Shown here in pieces: positions 1 through 10,994 of a stretch of DNA of 64,000 nt. The notes under the pieces are model-generated. The model made no database searches, was not told the DNA's origin, and saw only the letters and a list, made by a program, of their open reading frames with translations. The stretch comes from Acestrorhynchus altus (Eukaryota > Chordata > Actinopteri > Characiformes > Acestrorhynchidae): the NCBI GenBank assembly GCA_034509495.1, contig CM067503.1, positions 47,796,274 to 47,860,273 of the forward strand. The letters are read 5' to 3'. Every line of letters starts with the position of its first letter. The first letter of the stretch is position 1. Made by a program: the position numbers and the translations under genes.

Positions 1-748
1 TGAGACAGAAAAATCAAAAGCAGACATTCATGAGCACATCTCTGCTATTAGAGTGCAATTTATTTTTTTATATACAGTCGAGTCACATTATTATGTCCAC
101 CTGCTCATTTCTACACTTTACAGTTCTATAATTACATACGGTTATCCTAATTTCCCCGGTTCTTCAATGGTCAGACTGACCACAGGTCCACCAGAGTCTG
201 TACTATGTGGTTGGTGGGTCATTCTCTGCACTGCTGGGAAACTGGAATATTAGTGTGTTGCGCTGGTACGAGTCAATAAGGCAGACCAGTGCTGCTGATG
301 GTTTTTAAACAGTTCATCAGCACCCACTGTCCACTCAGACTGAGTTGGTCTACCTTGTAGTTCTAAATTCAGTGACTGCTCATCTGTTTCTGCACAGTTT
401 GTGTTGGTCATCCTCAAGCTCTTCAATAGTATTCACACAATGCTGCTGATATGATGCTCTTCACTAGATATGCTGTTATCTCTGATTATTCTCTGTGACA
501 TGGGTTTACAAACTCCAGCCGCACTGCTGTGTGTGTGATCGACTCATACCAGAATACAGTGTCTCACTCACACACACCAGTGTAACTATAGATCAACAAC
601 AGTGCTTTTATATAAGTGGAGTTTCCAAAATTTGTACAGAAACAAGGAAGCGGTCATAATGTGACTCGACTGTAACGATCAATTACATGGAGAATTAAAG
701 CACATTAAAAAAATCCCTACAGAAGAATTAAGCATCAAAAAGAGTCAC
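1..748 (-). other. lbr: LBR intron 7 (partial)
   Basis: Contains no recognisable exon. Most of it (75-672) is a terminal-inverted-repeat element described separately. The remainder is AT-rich. Confidence 0.7.
75..672. mobile_element. TA-flanked MITE in LBR intron
   Basis: A 598-base element with terminal inverted repeats. It begins CAGTCGAGTCACATTATTATG and ends CATAATGTGACTCGACTG, with TA directly outside both ends (73-74 and 673-674), the target duplication of Tc1/mariner elements. No transposase is encoded, so it is a non-autonomous copy. Part of the interior (minus sense: 'CAGTGCTG..GAATGACCCACC') resembles the repeats at 32.9-33.37 kb and 37.6-38.0 kb. Confidence 0.85.
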
Positions 749-803
749 CATTAATCCTGTATTTTAATGATTTCCCAGTCTTCAGAGGCATTCCTTCGAC
801 AAC
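749..803 (-). CDS. lbr: LBR exon 7: short VVEG exon
   Basis: 55 bases between CCCCACAAG and GTGACT. It encodes VVEGMPLKTGKSLKYRING, matching mammalian VVEGTPLIDGRRLKYRLNG at the corresponding place after LPIGK. It ends in phase 1, so a following exon left of the window is required. The AAG/G acceptor is weaker than CAG, but the match and phase are clear. Confidence 0.88.
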
Positions 804-3800
804 CTTGTGGGGACAGAAAGACACGGTTGTCTTAGATATGATTGCAGTGTGAAGAATCCAAGAAAGATTGTTAATCTATGTAGCAAAAGTTCTCTAAACT
901 TGTTAGTCATGTTTTTTAGTCACAACTCAGAAGTACAAAAAAAGTGAAGTGACATTATACCAACTCTTTGGGTGAAATTGTTTAAGTTATAAACAGAACT
1001 TCGAAAAGCCCAAAAGCTCTTTATGTCAATATTCCCCCCCAGAATCTGCACTTCCTGCAGCAGCGAAATGAAAAAAGCAGAACAATACCTTGTGTTACCC
1101 AGCTCTTTATACAACATGCACTACTGCTGAGCAGTAATCCAATTTAGCCTGTCTGGCTGAAGAGAGCAAGCAATGTAAAATAAGAGTCAGTAGGTACTAT
1201 GGTCATGTGCTTGGGCCCCTGGTCACGAGAGTCATGTGGAAACTGGAAATACCTTCCCGATAGGGAGCAGAGAAAGAACAGCCTGGAAGAGCAGCCAGAG
1301 GACCACAATACCAAAGACCTGCCAGTCCCAGAGCGACTGAAGCGGGGGTGGTGTGAGGGGAAAATTAAGGAGACTAGCATCTGCCTGGGCACAGAGAATA
1401 AGCAGGGCCAGGACCGCCACAGGCAAAAACAGTAGCCAGAAGACAACACCTGGAATGAAAAAGAAAAATGGAAAAAAAACAAAAAAAACAAACAAACCCT
1501 ACAGCATCTTCTTAGTAACAGGTTTAACTACCGAGCTAAAGTTTGTGTGAACACAATTTACATGGTGACCATGATTTCTTACCAATCCTGCCTCCAAACT
1601 CCAGTTCTGTAGTCTTCAAGGCCTCCTGCGGTGTGGCATGTGGCAAGACTGCCTCCACCTTCTTTGTCAGCTCTACTGGTCGGCCATCACCCTGGTCCTT
1701 CCTGCGGCGTAGGTTGTAGCGACCACCTCCTTGGCTCTCCAATTCTTCCTCAGTTTTCTACAAGTAAATAATAAGACATCAGTAAAATGTACGTCTTGTT
1801 TTTAAGTAAATTTAAGCATTGCATCTCACTGACTTCCATTTTAACTAGTCCTATCTGAGGTGTTTTTTCATCATCTTTTGGCATTGCCTCTTATTTGCAG
1901 TAATTATAATTACATTCATGTGCCAAAAAGTTGATCTCCAGCTTCTCCAAAATGTAATTACTTGACATGTAAATACTAACAACTTTAATACATTCATGAA
2001 AGTGGTCAAGTTTATCAATTTTAAGAGCACCTTTATTTTTGAATATGGAGACTTGAAATCAGTTTGAAAACTTCGACACGTAAACATTTTTGAAAAGATG
2101 TCCAAGTTGAGAATTTTAAGTTTTACTAACAGCAGCTAATAATAAACATTATTATAATAAAGTCTTTCCACAAAATATTTTTTCCACAATGAATTACTTG
2201 CACTTGACACTTAAGCATACCACAATGACATATGTTTGAAAGGGTAGGTTTTGTGGTTTCTAAACATAATGTATTGTGCTAGTTTGTGAAGGCATTCACG
2301 GGTTATAAAGCTGAGAAGACCAGGTGAGATTTCACACTTACTGTTAAAGCAAATCATGCATTACAGCTATATCATTCTCTAATGCTGAGCTGGGCTTATG
2401 AATGAAATGGATAATGGACAATCAATCCTATGCTTTACCAGGTATTAATATAAAGTACAATAATGCTTAGAATCTTTGGATTCCCTGGACAACTTTCCAC
2501 AGTCAGCTGTAGCTTTGTGTCCAAACACATACAAGGTCCTTTCACACATACATGAATGACATTCCTGCTTCTTTATTATTGTTTTTTTGAAGGTCATTTC
2601 AAACTGACTAACAAATCATCCAGTACTGCCAAAATGGTAAAAGTATTCACCCACACCAATGACATTTCACATACATAATGCATCCTCACCTCATTGACTT
2701 TGTTCGCTGTATCATTTTCTTCCTTCTTTTCATGCTTATTGCTGCTATTGTTCTCAAGTGGCATGGCCTGAAAAACGGGGCATACACGCAAGGTGCATTC
2801 AGAGAAAACCAAAGGACAATGTTATGGTTTATCTGTTTTGTTCACAGACAAACAAAAAAAGTCCCACAACTGACAACTGGGGGGATGGGGTGTTAATGGT
2901 TATACATTCACTTCATTATACAAATATACTTTAATTCAAAAGTTTTTCTGTTTTGTAAAGCCTTTAAAAGGCCTATACTAGGTATTTGCACAGCACATAC
3001 AATTTTACAGAAACAGAAAACTAAATGAAATAAAGAAAGCACAGTCACATATACATACACACAACATGAGCCACAATAATAAGTCATAACATCATAACAC
3101 AAGGCCAATGTTTGCATATTCACCTCAATTGCACTTGACTCCAAACAATATCCCACACATTAGGTATGTTATTTTTATTCATTACTCTTTCAACACAAAC
3201 TAAATGTTAAGAAATCTGTGCAATATCGTAGAAGTTGCAAGATTTCATACAATATATAATATTGTACAGTATTGCTCAGTCATTTTACTTAAAACAACCA
3301 AACATTACTTCTTTCTCGCATACACACTTTCACAAAGGAAACTAAAAGCAGCACAGCCAAGCTGAGTGGGTGTTCTTACCACAGGGGTGAGGCGCACTTC
3401 TAGCACTTCTTTAACCTTGCGTGCCTCAGTGGTGCGAGATGAAGAACGACGAGATGTTCTGGCCGGCGAGCGAGAGCGACTCCGGCGACTGCGGGCTGGC
3501 GAGCGAGAACGGGAGCGTGAACGAGAGCGGCCAGAGCCCTGTTTGAATCCAGATAGACTCTGCAAAAACAGGACGAGTTACCATCTCATACTGTATGAAT
3601 AACAGGTAAATTAAGAGCACAGTACACAGTACTCCTTAAAGTCTCCTCACCTTAATGTCTGCTTCTTTCAGCTCCAACTCTGTGCCATCTTTGTAGATTA
3701 CTGTGTAAAGCTGAGTCTTTGGATCATAACTCAGCACTTTCACCTCATAATAAAGGTTACTGCCAGGCCAGCGGCCCATCACAGTATCTCCCGATTGAAA

Positions 3801-4491
3801 TCTGACAGCCGGCATCTTTAACCTACAGTCCAACACAGGAGGCAAACGTCAAGCAACAAAGCAACATCTTAAATGTCTGGATACACAGTCCATGTGGGCA
3901 ACACAAGAGCCTAGTCACCTTAAACACACCTAACCAAGTGCTCCAATTAACATAAATGTTTATGAACCACAAAAGTTCTCTGTACATGCACACTATGAAC
4001 TCCACAACATTTTACTAAAAGTGCATCCTACAATAATTTGACAACACAGAACAACTACCTCACGAAGGAAAACTATGGCAAACCACGGATGCACATGGCA
4101 TGATGACAATGAAGCTGTGATGTCAGCAGTGGTGGTCTCAGAAGTGCTGACAGGCCTGTCCCCACTGGGATGAATTACAGCGAGTACTTTCACACTGTAG
4201 TCTCTGCACAAGCTCTTTTGTCACCCCCTCAATAGCTTTTGTAAAAGGGATTCTGGGACCAGACAGGTAACGGCTACTTGTTATTTTTAAGGTTTTCCCT
4301 AGACATTCTAATGTCCACCTCAAAAACAGCACTTAATATATAACACACTGATGTCTTCTAAGATGCCACATTTGTCCAAAATAAAACTGCTTCAAACTCA
4401 AAATCTTAAACTTAAACTCAAATGACCTACAGGTAAACAAATTATAAACTACAATTTTGCATAGAAATAACCTCTTAATACTTATATAATA

Positions 4492-4583
<92 letters not shown>

Positions 4584-7230
4584 ATCAAGTTACGTCCAAA
4601 TTCATAATTTCAAAACATTTTTCAATTCCTTGCTGACAAATTCAGCTCAAGAGCTGGTTTTAGATGGTCTAAGCTGATCTTTGTTAGTAAAGCTGGTCAT
4701 CCGAATGAAAAAATATCCCATACTGGTAAGCCAGCTTGTTAAGGAGTTCTTGACCAGCACAGTGTATGCTTTTGATTTTGGTCATGTTTTAACATACTGG
4801 CAATGCCGGTCAACTAAATTTGCACGTTAATCGGCATTACCAGCATGTAAAGGGCTGGTTAACCAGTTGACATATCAGTATGGGGCATGTTTCTGTTCAG
4901 ACGACCAGCTTTCAACCAGACCATACCAGCAAAAGCTTGAAAAAAGGTTGAATCTAGATGCAGAAGACGGATTCCTGTGTGCTGCCCAGTGGGTCCATGA
5001 GCACTGTTACATTTCGGAGTGTAAAGTGAACATAACGTCTTAGTCAAGTCAGACATTTAGTGTCTGTGACTACAGATGTGCCCATTATCTCGATCAGAAA
5101 ATGTAAAACAAACTAGATAGATAACATTTCAATATGAAGAGCACAGAGAAACACCCCACAAGATCCCAGAGTTACTTTTAAATCAGGATCTGATTTATTA
5201 CTGAGCAGCTCATTCATGTTTATTTCTCAATGTGATAAAAGGTCACGTGACTTTGTAAATACTTTAATGGAAAAATCCCAGTGTAACATTTGTCAGTTCT
5301 AGAAATGAGGTTGAAACTGGTTAAACATGGCATTTTGTGAAAGCATCTAAAAGGTTAAATGGATAAATGAAGTTCCCATACAATCACACACCGTCCTGTA
5401 ATGCACGCGGGACATTCAGCATGTGTCACTTATGGATTTTTTAGGAGTTAAAGTGACAGATGTGCTGTAAGAAACTTTCCACGTCATTTAAAGGGCCTGT
5501 GGCACATCACTGTGGGTGATTATGGGTTCAGATAAACAGACCACTAAATTAAACACATCACCCAAAACATTAACCTGGCAGAGTTCTGATCTTACAGCAA
5601 AACCACAACACGTCAACAATGTCATCTACTCTATACATGCAGTTTCTTATCTGCTGTGGGTACATTTCTGACCCATAACCATCCACAACAAGGTGTCAGA
5701 CCCTTTCACAGCTGTGTGAAGGTCCTCACAGCACTGTGTCCTTCACTTTAACTCAAAGTCCTCAGGTGACCCACACTGAACACCCTGTATTCATCACAGG
5801 ACACTTCTACTCGTTCATTGATCCAACAATCAATCTGGTCAGTCCTCCAGACAAAACCCACCCATTTAAAGTGTGCAACTTTATTATTATTTCTAAAGAT
5901 CCTGTTTCAACACATTCAACTCAAAAGGTCACACATTAATCTAATCACTTCTGATCCCATTTCTTGACCTGAATGAAACACAGGGGACGTGATCAAAACA
6001 TTTAGTTCCAATTACCACATTAAGTAAGTAATTATACTTTTTAACCCACTGTGTTTTGCACACACAGCAATTAATCCTCGCATTTAACCCATCCTCACCA
6101 GGAGGCAGTGAGCACACATACCCGAAGGGGTGGGCAGCTTAGTGCTTTCCTCAAGGGCATTTCAGTCATGTCCTGCCAGTTCAGGAAATCAAACAGGTGA
6201 CCTTCCTGTCACAAGGCTGTTTCCCTCACAACCAGACCACAGCTGATCAATAATTAGCTTAGTTAATATAAATTGTTATTTTGCTCAGAACTGAAAACTG
6301 TGGGCTGTAATGGGTTAATAAATATGAAGTGTAGTAAATAACAGGACTGCTCCTTTAACAAAAGACTCAATGACAAAGTGAATGGAGGGAAAACGTCATG
6401 TGTTCAAACAGGACGAGTCAGAGGACACACACTGCTTATAAACCTGTGTGTGGGTGTGTATGTGTTAGATCCAGTCCACAAAAACAATGAATTACCTTTA
6501 CACGGCTTTCTTTAAAGCCTGCAGGCTCTAAACAGGAGCTGGACGGATGAATAATAAAAAGAAAGTTTCTTGGACAAACCATTGACTTTGCTGCTTTTAA
6601 GACAAACTACACTTTTCAGCCTTAAGCAACAATGTAGTGAGATACTAATTGAGAAATCCAATTTACAGGGAAATCAAAACAAAATCTCCTGCATTTTTGA
6701 TGGTAAATCAGTGTAAAACTCTTCATTTTGCCACAGACAAACGATATCACACCAGATTCCACACAATTACAGGTTTCCTGTGACGAGTCACTTCGACTAC
6801 CACAAAATAACTTTTTAACACGTCTTGAAACAACAACGTGAGCACGAAGTCTGCTCTCAGGTGATTTAAAAGCCCACAGAAATGACCAGAAATGAGCTTA
6901 AGTGGGAGAAATGGCATTACAGCAGATTTTTACCTCAGAGGAGAGTTTCTCTCAGGTTAGCTTAGCATAGTTCTCGGAACCGTTAACTCACTTTCCCCAC
7001 AAACACGGCTCCATTTAAGCCCGTTAAACACTCCCAGCCCGCCGATAAAGCCTATAAATCTCACCTGCGGGTCAAAAAGACTCTTTTAATGCGTAAAGCG
7101 GAATCCTTTCGACTTCAGTTCATCAAATTAAATAAATTAATAAAACCGCGTCCCGGCGCGAGCTGAGCTCCGTTCCTCCCTCCCTGACGACAGACCGACA
7201 GCGATGATGGCGCGAAGCTCAGTGACTGGC
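749..7230 (-). CDS. lbr: Lamin B receptor, 5' part (gene-level entry, exons 1-7)
   Basis: LBR is an inner-nuclear-membrane protein. Its nucleoplasmic N-terminus (Tudor domain plus RS-rich stretch) binds lamin B, HP1 and histones, and its membrane domain is a sterol C14-reductase homologue. Seven exons are visible: non-coding 7065 to about 7230, then coding 3651-3815, 3380-3559, 2690-2767, 1583-1757, 1253-1449 and 749-803. Together they encode about 283 residues. Each junction has GT/AG ends and compatible phase. The Tudor peptide, the RS repeats, the LLNFP motif followed by two hydrophobic segments, and a final KVVEGMPL match the remembered mammalian LBR in order. The remaining sterol-reductase exons must lie left of base 1. 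The gene runs in the same direction as ENAH, upstream of it on the minus strand, as in human. Confidence 0.95.
1253..1449 (-). CDS. lbr: LBR exon 6: first membrane segments
   Basis: 197 bases between a CATTCCAG acceptor and a GTATTT donor. The first hydrophobic helix is about VVFWLLFLPVAVLALLIL. It is followed by the conserved LLNFP loop and a second helix around VFGIVVLWLLFQAVLSLL, ending LPIGK. These match TM1-TM2 of the sterol-reductase-like domain. Confidence 0.94.
1583..1757 (-). CDS. lbr: LBR exon 5: linker into membrane domain
   Basis: 175 bases (58 codons plus one base) between CTTGTAG and GTAAGAA. It encodes a basic YNLRRRKDQGDG stretch, matching the mammalian YSLRPRR region, and ends in ELEFGGRIG, equivalent to mammalian ELEFGGVPG immediately before the first membrane helix. 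The split glycine codon continues correctly into the next exon. Confidence 0.92.
2690..2767 (-). CDS. lbr: LBR exon 4: charged linker
   Basis: 78 bases, 26 complete codons, between TTTTTCAG and GTGAGG. The peptide is highly charged (NKHEKKEENDTANKVNE) with no fold. Position, phase and splice sites fit the variable second linker of the LBR nucleoplasmic tail. Sequence conservation alone would not identify it. Confidence 0.8.
3380..3559 (-). CDS. lbr: LBR exon 3: RS-rich region
   Basis: 180 bases encoding exactly 60 residues between TTTGCAG and GTAAGA. Residues about 11-45 of the exon are dominated by Arg-Ser dipeptides (RSRSRSRSRS then PARSRRSRSRSPARTSRR). This is the SRPK1/CDK1 phosphorylation region that controls chromatin and p32 binding in the family. 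The tail EVRLTPV corresponds to the mammalian EVKLTPL. Confidence 0.93.
3651..3822 (-). CDS. lbr: LBR exon 2: start codon and Tudor domain
   Basis: The acceptor CTGTAG precedes 3822, and the start codon is at 3813-3815 with A at -3. The exon encodes 55 residues ending in a complete codon before GTGAGG. The peptide has the LBR Tudor signature: GRWPGSNLYYEVKVLSYD, then LYTVIYKDGTELELKEADIK. The Tudor fold binds chromatin and histone H4K20me2 in the family. An upstream in-frame ATG lies in the intron and was not chosen, because it precedes the splice acceptor. Confidence 0.95.
4493..4578. repeat. (AT)n microsatellite
   Basis: An almost pure TA dinucleotide run of about 80 bases, likely polymorphic in length. 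Confidence 0.98.
4640..4935. repeat. Degenerate AGCTGGT/ACCAGC repeat
   Basis: Multiple scattered copies of GCTGGT and its complement ACCAGC, including GGGCTGGTTAACCAG. The pattern is of a decayed, partly palindromic fish repeat built from CTGGT units. Confidence 0.6.
5395..5528 (+). repeat. Dispersed repeat family D, copy 1
   Basis: Shares an ordered series of blocks with 10045-10165 and 48985-49112: CCTGT-AATG, ACATTCAG, a GTCAC block, GAGTTAAAG, AACTTTCCAC, TTAAAGGG, CTGTGGCACATCACTGTGGG. All three copies have the same orientation. No coding potential is seen. Family name unknown to me. Confidence 0.75.
6055..6243 (+). repeat. SINE-like repeat family S, copy 1
   Basis: Matches 19757-19953 and the reverse complement of 21484-21598. 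Diagnostic blocks are 'AGTGAGCACAC', 'CTCAAGGGCA', 'TCATGTCCTGCC', 'ATCAAACNGGYGACCTTCC', and an ending in 'ACCAGACC'. The GAACCYRCGACCTTCCGG-like core resembles a tRNA-derived B box in fish SINEs. Not a gene. Confidence 0.75.
7065..7230 (-). other. lbr: LBR exon 1, 5' untranslated
   Basis: Inferred non-coding first exon. The 3' edge is set by a good donor on the minus strand (GCAG/GTGAGA, exon end at 7065). The 5' edge is only approximate, placed inside the CpG-rich promoter because no transcript data are available. The next exon begins seven bases before the LBR start codon, so the 5' UTR is almost entirely in this exon, as in mammalian LBR. Confidence 0.6.
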
Positions 7231-7420
7231 TGCCGAAGCTGTTTTTGAACAGCCTCGCCTTGTGATTGGCTGACGGCGGATTTTAAATGGACAGCCAGCC
7301 AATCAGCGCACGTATCGCGACTCTGCCTTTCTCCATAGCCCGAGGCTGTCAGTTCGCCGTCTGTGAAATGGAGTCCGCGCCCCTCCCATCAGAGAGACGG
7401 GGTGGCCTGTGCAGCCGGTT
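7066..7420 (-). promoter_or_regulatory. lbr: LBR CpG-rich promoter with CCAAT boxes
   Basis: About 350 bases dense in CpG (for example GCGCGAGCTG, GATGGCGCGAAG), standing out from AT-rich flanks. It carries two CCAAT motifs in opposite orientations, at 7265-7269 (forward for LBR) and 7299-7303 (reverse). No TATA box is obvious near the presumed start. This fits a housekeeping, cell-cycle type CCAAT promoter. The exact start site is not determined. Confidence 0.6.
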
Positions 7421-8154
7421 TACAACCAAACCCACAAGCTCCTAACCCCCCACCCTGTGTTTATAGTGTATAATGTAGTGATTGTTGTGAAGGCCTGTGT
7501 TATTTTCAGTGTTATTATGTGTGTTATTAACAGTGTTATCATCAGTGTTTAATTTATCATGTTATTATCATCTGTTTAATATTAGAATCTAATTCTCCTT
7601 TACACTCATTTCAAATCACAGTTTAATAGAAACACAATTCAAAGTAAAACTCACTTTTACTCATTTCTCTTCTTACCTCCTGTTTTCTCTTCTATTCTTA
7701 TATTCTTCTACCCTTCAATTCCTGCTCATCTCTGAATTCTGATCATATTGGAATTGCTGGTAATTTCAGAATTGTTGGACATTTCTGTTATTCCTGGTCA
7801 TTTCATAATTCTGGTCATTAGAATTCTGTTCATTTCATAATTCCTGGTCATTTCTGAATTCCTTTTGGTGGTCAGGGTAATTATTCAAAGAAGCCCAAAA
7901 ATGCAGCTTTGAATTTTCACTCACGAGAGGAGCAACATTGTAATTTTCCAGTCTTAACGACTTGTGTGCTTAGGGTTGATGTCTTGTTGCACGACCCACA
8001 TTCTCCAGGGATTCAGCTCACAGACAGAGATCCTGACAATTTCCTTTAGAATTTGCTTTCAACTGATGTCACCCTCTGAACCTAAGTTGTAGTTTTATTC
8101 TACTCATATTCTACTCTTATGTAAAATGACATGGGAATGATAAAAAATATATAC

Positions 8155-8335
8155 TATATAGCTAAAGACACTGACATCCTTTACAGAAAGGGCCAAAGTC
8201 GTCTCTATTTTCGGAGGTGTGTGAGGTCCTTCAACGTCTGCCGCACGATGCTGAGGATCTTCTATGAGTCTGTGGTGGCCAGTGCTATCCTCTATGCTGT
8301 TGCATGCTGGGGCAGCAAGCTGAGGGCAACAGACG
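8155..8335 (+). mobile_element. LINE reverse-transcriptase 3'-end relic
   Basis: A short plus-strand frame encodes LYRKGQSRLYF, RSFNVCRTMLR and YESVVASAILYAVACWGSKL. This is the region just after the RT domain in fish LINE ORF2 proteins (L2/CR1-like clade). It is truncated on both sides and therefore dead. The same motif order recurs at 29.26-29.64 kb. Confidence 0.85.
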
Positions 8336-10044
8336 GACGTTATGGACATTTTGGCCATCAAACTCTATAACTCCTATTTATGTTTGTGCAAAAATAACAA
8401 AAGAGGTTTCATATTAACATATGAACACATATATACACATTTATTTAAATGGGTGCAACTGTAATAATTGCTGTAACACCCTGCTGTAGAAGTCTAGTCA
8501 CTACAGCGCAGTTGACTGAAATCAGTCTAATCCTCAAAACCGTGCCTCCACCAGCATCCTGCATTAGGTAATGAAGCAAAAGCAGTCTGACTTCCTGTCA
8601 TGCAGGCGTTGCACTGTTAGCACGCTGAATTTGACCTCAATGAACTGCTACTTTACCAGAGCAGATGTTAGAGCAGTTCTACGGGGAATTCTCCTGGACT
8701 GTGTTCAGTGTTAAAGGTCAGTTTGAGTTGGTTCAAACAGAAGACGAGGAGAGTCTTAAGTAAAGTCCCGCTGCGAGCTGTCAAGCTTGTCGACTGTTGC
8801 AGTTTAGACGGGCCTCCTTCCTGTTTGCCTCATTTGAACCGAGGCTGCAGCAGATGAGGTGTGAAAGAACGGTGATGTCATGCAACACAAGATTCATGTG
8901 CAGAGCTTTTTGGAAGTGTGTGTCACACTGCAGACGAGTTGGAGCTTTCAGGAGTGCGAGGGGTGATGCAGTTTTAAGAAACTGAAAAAGACTTGTCTAA
9001 TTTAAGTTGGACAAACATTTTGATAATGTTTTTTATTAATAATTGTTAATTTTCGTCCCACTTCTGCAGTTTTGGTCATTTCAGATGAATTTGGGTCAGG
9101 TACTACTACGTTAGGAGGGACATAAAATGATCCCCTGAACCAGCAATAAAGCAGTTTTTGTCAACGTCTCCTTTTTATGTTGCCACTCACAAACCCAGCT
9201 CTCTTGTACCTCACTGAATAGCATGCAGAGACTTTGCATTTTGAAAACATCACAGAGCAAAGATTTAAAACCCCTGTCTGCTGGTTTTAAAGACCTAAAC
9301 ATGATTTTTATACTACAAATATGCAACAGCATATTCAGCATTCTTATTATGCAGAATAATACTGTGTATAATAGAATAATACACACATTCACAAAAGCTT
9401 TCCTATGAAAAATCTTACAAAGCATCAGAGGGACATTCATAAGTACGTACTTAAATTGAATAACATTCTAATATTCTATTAAGAAAGTCAATGATTTACT
9501 TAAAAGTCTTAAAACATTGAACATTGTTTTATTTAGTTTTTTATTCTTAAGCTCATCTTAATGCAAAATAACTTTGTATAAATTTTCATTGGATTCTGCA
9601 CAACGGAGCAAAACGGGATCGAACCAAAACGTTATTTTCAGCAAAACCAAGCTCGAAGTGAATTTTCCGAAAGTAGAAACAGACACTTTACGAAGAATCA
9701 CTTTTAATCCTGTAACTGAGCTGTTTAAAACTGCTCATTTCAGTCTGAGACGAGAATTTGAGCAAAAATAATCAGTTATATTGAACAGCTCATTAATATT
9801 TTCCTTATTTTGGTAAACAGGCCACATTATTTCTGTAGATATTTTAAGGTGAAAACCCTGATGGAACATATTTGTCACAAAAACCATATGACTTATGGTT
9901 AGATGTTGAGTAAGTTAAAATGTAATATGACGTTGTATTAAAGTATTTGAATGGTTAAATGGGTTGAAACAGACCTCTAAAAACAAAATATACATTTTTA
10001 AAACGTTATAAACAAACCAGGATTTAAGTTTCATATCGTGCTTC

Positions 10045-10165
10045 TGACACATCCAGGATGTTCAGTATGTATCAATCAGGGGTTTCCTGAGTTAAAGGAC
10101 AAAGCAATGCAAGGAACTTTCCACCTCCTTTAAAGGGTCTGTGACACGTCACTGTGGGTCCTTGT
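10045..10165 (+). repeat. Dispersed repeat family D, copy 2
   Basis: Blocks ATCCAGGATGTTCAG, GAGTTAAAGGACAAAG, GGAACTTTCCACCTC, TTAAAGGGTCTGTGACAC, GTCACTGTGGGTCCTTGTG align with 5395-5528 and 48985-49112 in the same orientation. Confidence 0.8.
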
Positions 10166-10397
10166 GTGTAAACATATATTTTTGAGAATACCAAACGTTC
10201 TTTTAACGTTTCTTAAGGGAACGGTTGAAAGCTGCTCATCCAAGAAGAATTTCTTTACTACACTTTTGTGAACCTGGCCCTCGTTCTTCAGAATTTATTC
10301 TAATTATTCTGTTAAAAGCTGCTCTTCCCGTCTTACCATCGGCGTCCACAGCAGTCCACTTTATGAAGAGAGTCAAACAGAATAACGTATTGCAATT

Positions 10398-10403
10398 TTT
10401 ATT
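10398..10403 (-). terminator. enah: Candidate distal ENAH poly(A) signal
   Basis: AATAAA on the minus strand (within GAAATAAAAATTG), about 2.7 kb past the stop. Chosen as distal because dispersed repeats begin shortly beyond. Not verified by transcript data. Confidence 0.4.
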
Positions 10404-10970
10404 TCATTTGCTCAAACAAAACAATGTTAGCATGTAAGAAACGTCTAATTAACATGAAAACAGTATGGTACAATGTGAATGATAAAATAGAAAAGAAAAA
10501 AAAAAGAGAAAAGAAACTGATCAATGCATTTCAGGGACATTCAGTCGAATTTTGTTCAGCACACACTTGAACTGTCCAATCATCACAGCCGCACCTGAAG
10601 ATGGATAGGCCAAGAGACACGTTTCATTATCGCTCATTCAACTGAACCCAACCCCAGCAGAACATCTCCCATCTTCAGACCTCGAAACATCCATGATTAA
10701 CCACTTAACACAAACCATACTGTAACAGAATAGAAAATGGTGTGATGAATAAATGCACATTTGTTAACATCCTAAAATCTCCCTTTTGTATTTAACTAAA
10801 GCAGGATGCAAAACATGAATGAGGTTATAACAGGCCATAGAATTATTATTACTAGTCTTTTTTTTCCTTTTTTAAAATCTTTGACATATTAAATGCAACT
10901 TCAGAACAAGGCACAAACCATGAAGATCACAAACAGATTCATCCATGTATGAAATCATCCTCGATCGTAA

Positions 10971-10994
10971 CACACACACACACACACACACACA
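10971..10994. repeat. (CA)n microsatellite
   Basis: About 12 CA units, inside the presumed ENAH 3' UTR. Confidence 0.95.

Larger units (their letters stand above)
3823..7064 (-). other. lbr: LBR intron 1
   Basis: About 3.2 kb without a supported exon. It holds an (AT)n tract, an AGCTGGT-type repeat, one copy of an unnamed dispersed repeat (5395-5528) and one SINE-like copy (6055-6243). The stretch next to exon 1 (6840-7064) is less repetitive and could hold regulatory sites, but I see no specific motif. Confidence 0.7.
7421..10389. other. LBR-ENAH intergenic region
   Basis: About 3 kb between the LBR promoter and the presumed end of the ENAH 3' UTR. It contains a LINE relic at 8155-8335 and repeat family D at 10045-10165. 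The region 7730-7870 has repeated 'CATTTC-GAATT' motifs. No conserved exon is recognised. Confidence 0.6.

Noticed and set aside
1144..1491. Alternative minus-strand frame over LBR exon 6
   Set aside because: Out of phase with LBR exon 5; the adjacent frame carries the conserved transmembrane sequence.
3366..3620. RE-rich plus-strand frame
   Set aside because: Antisense of the LBR RS exon.
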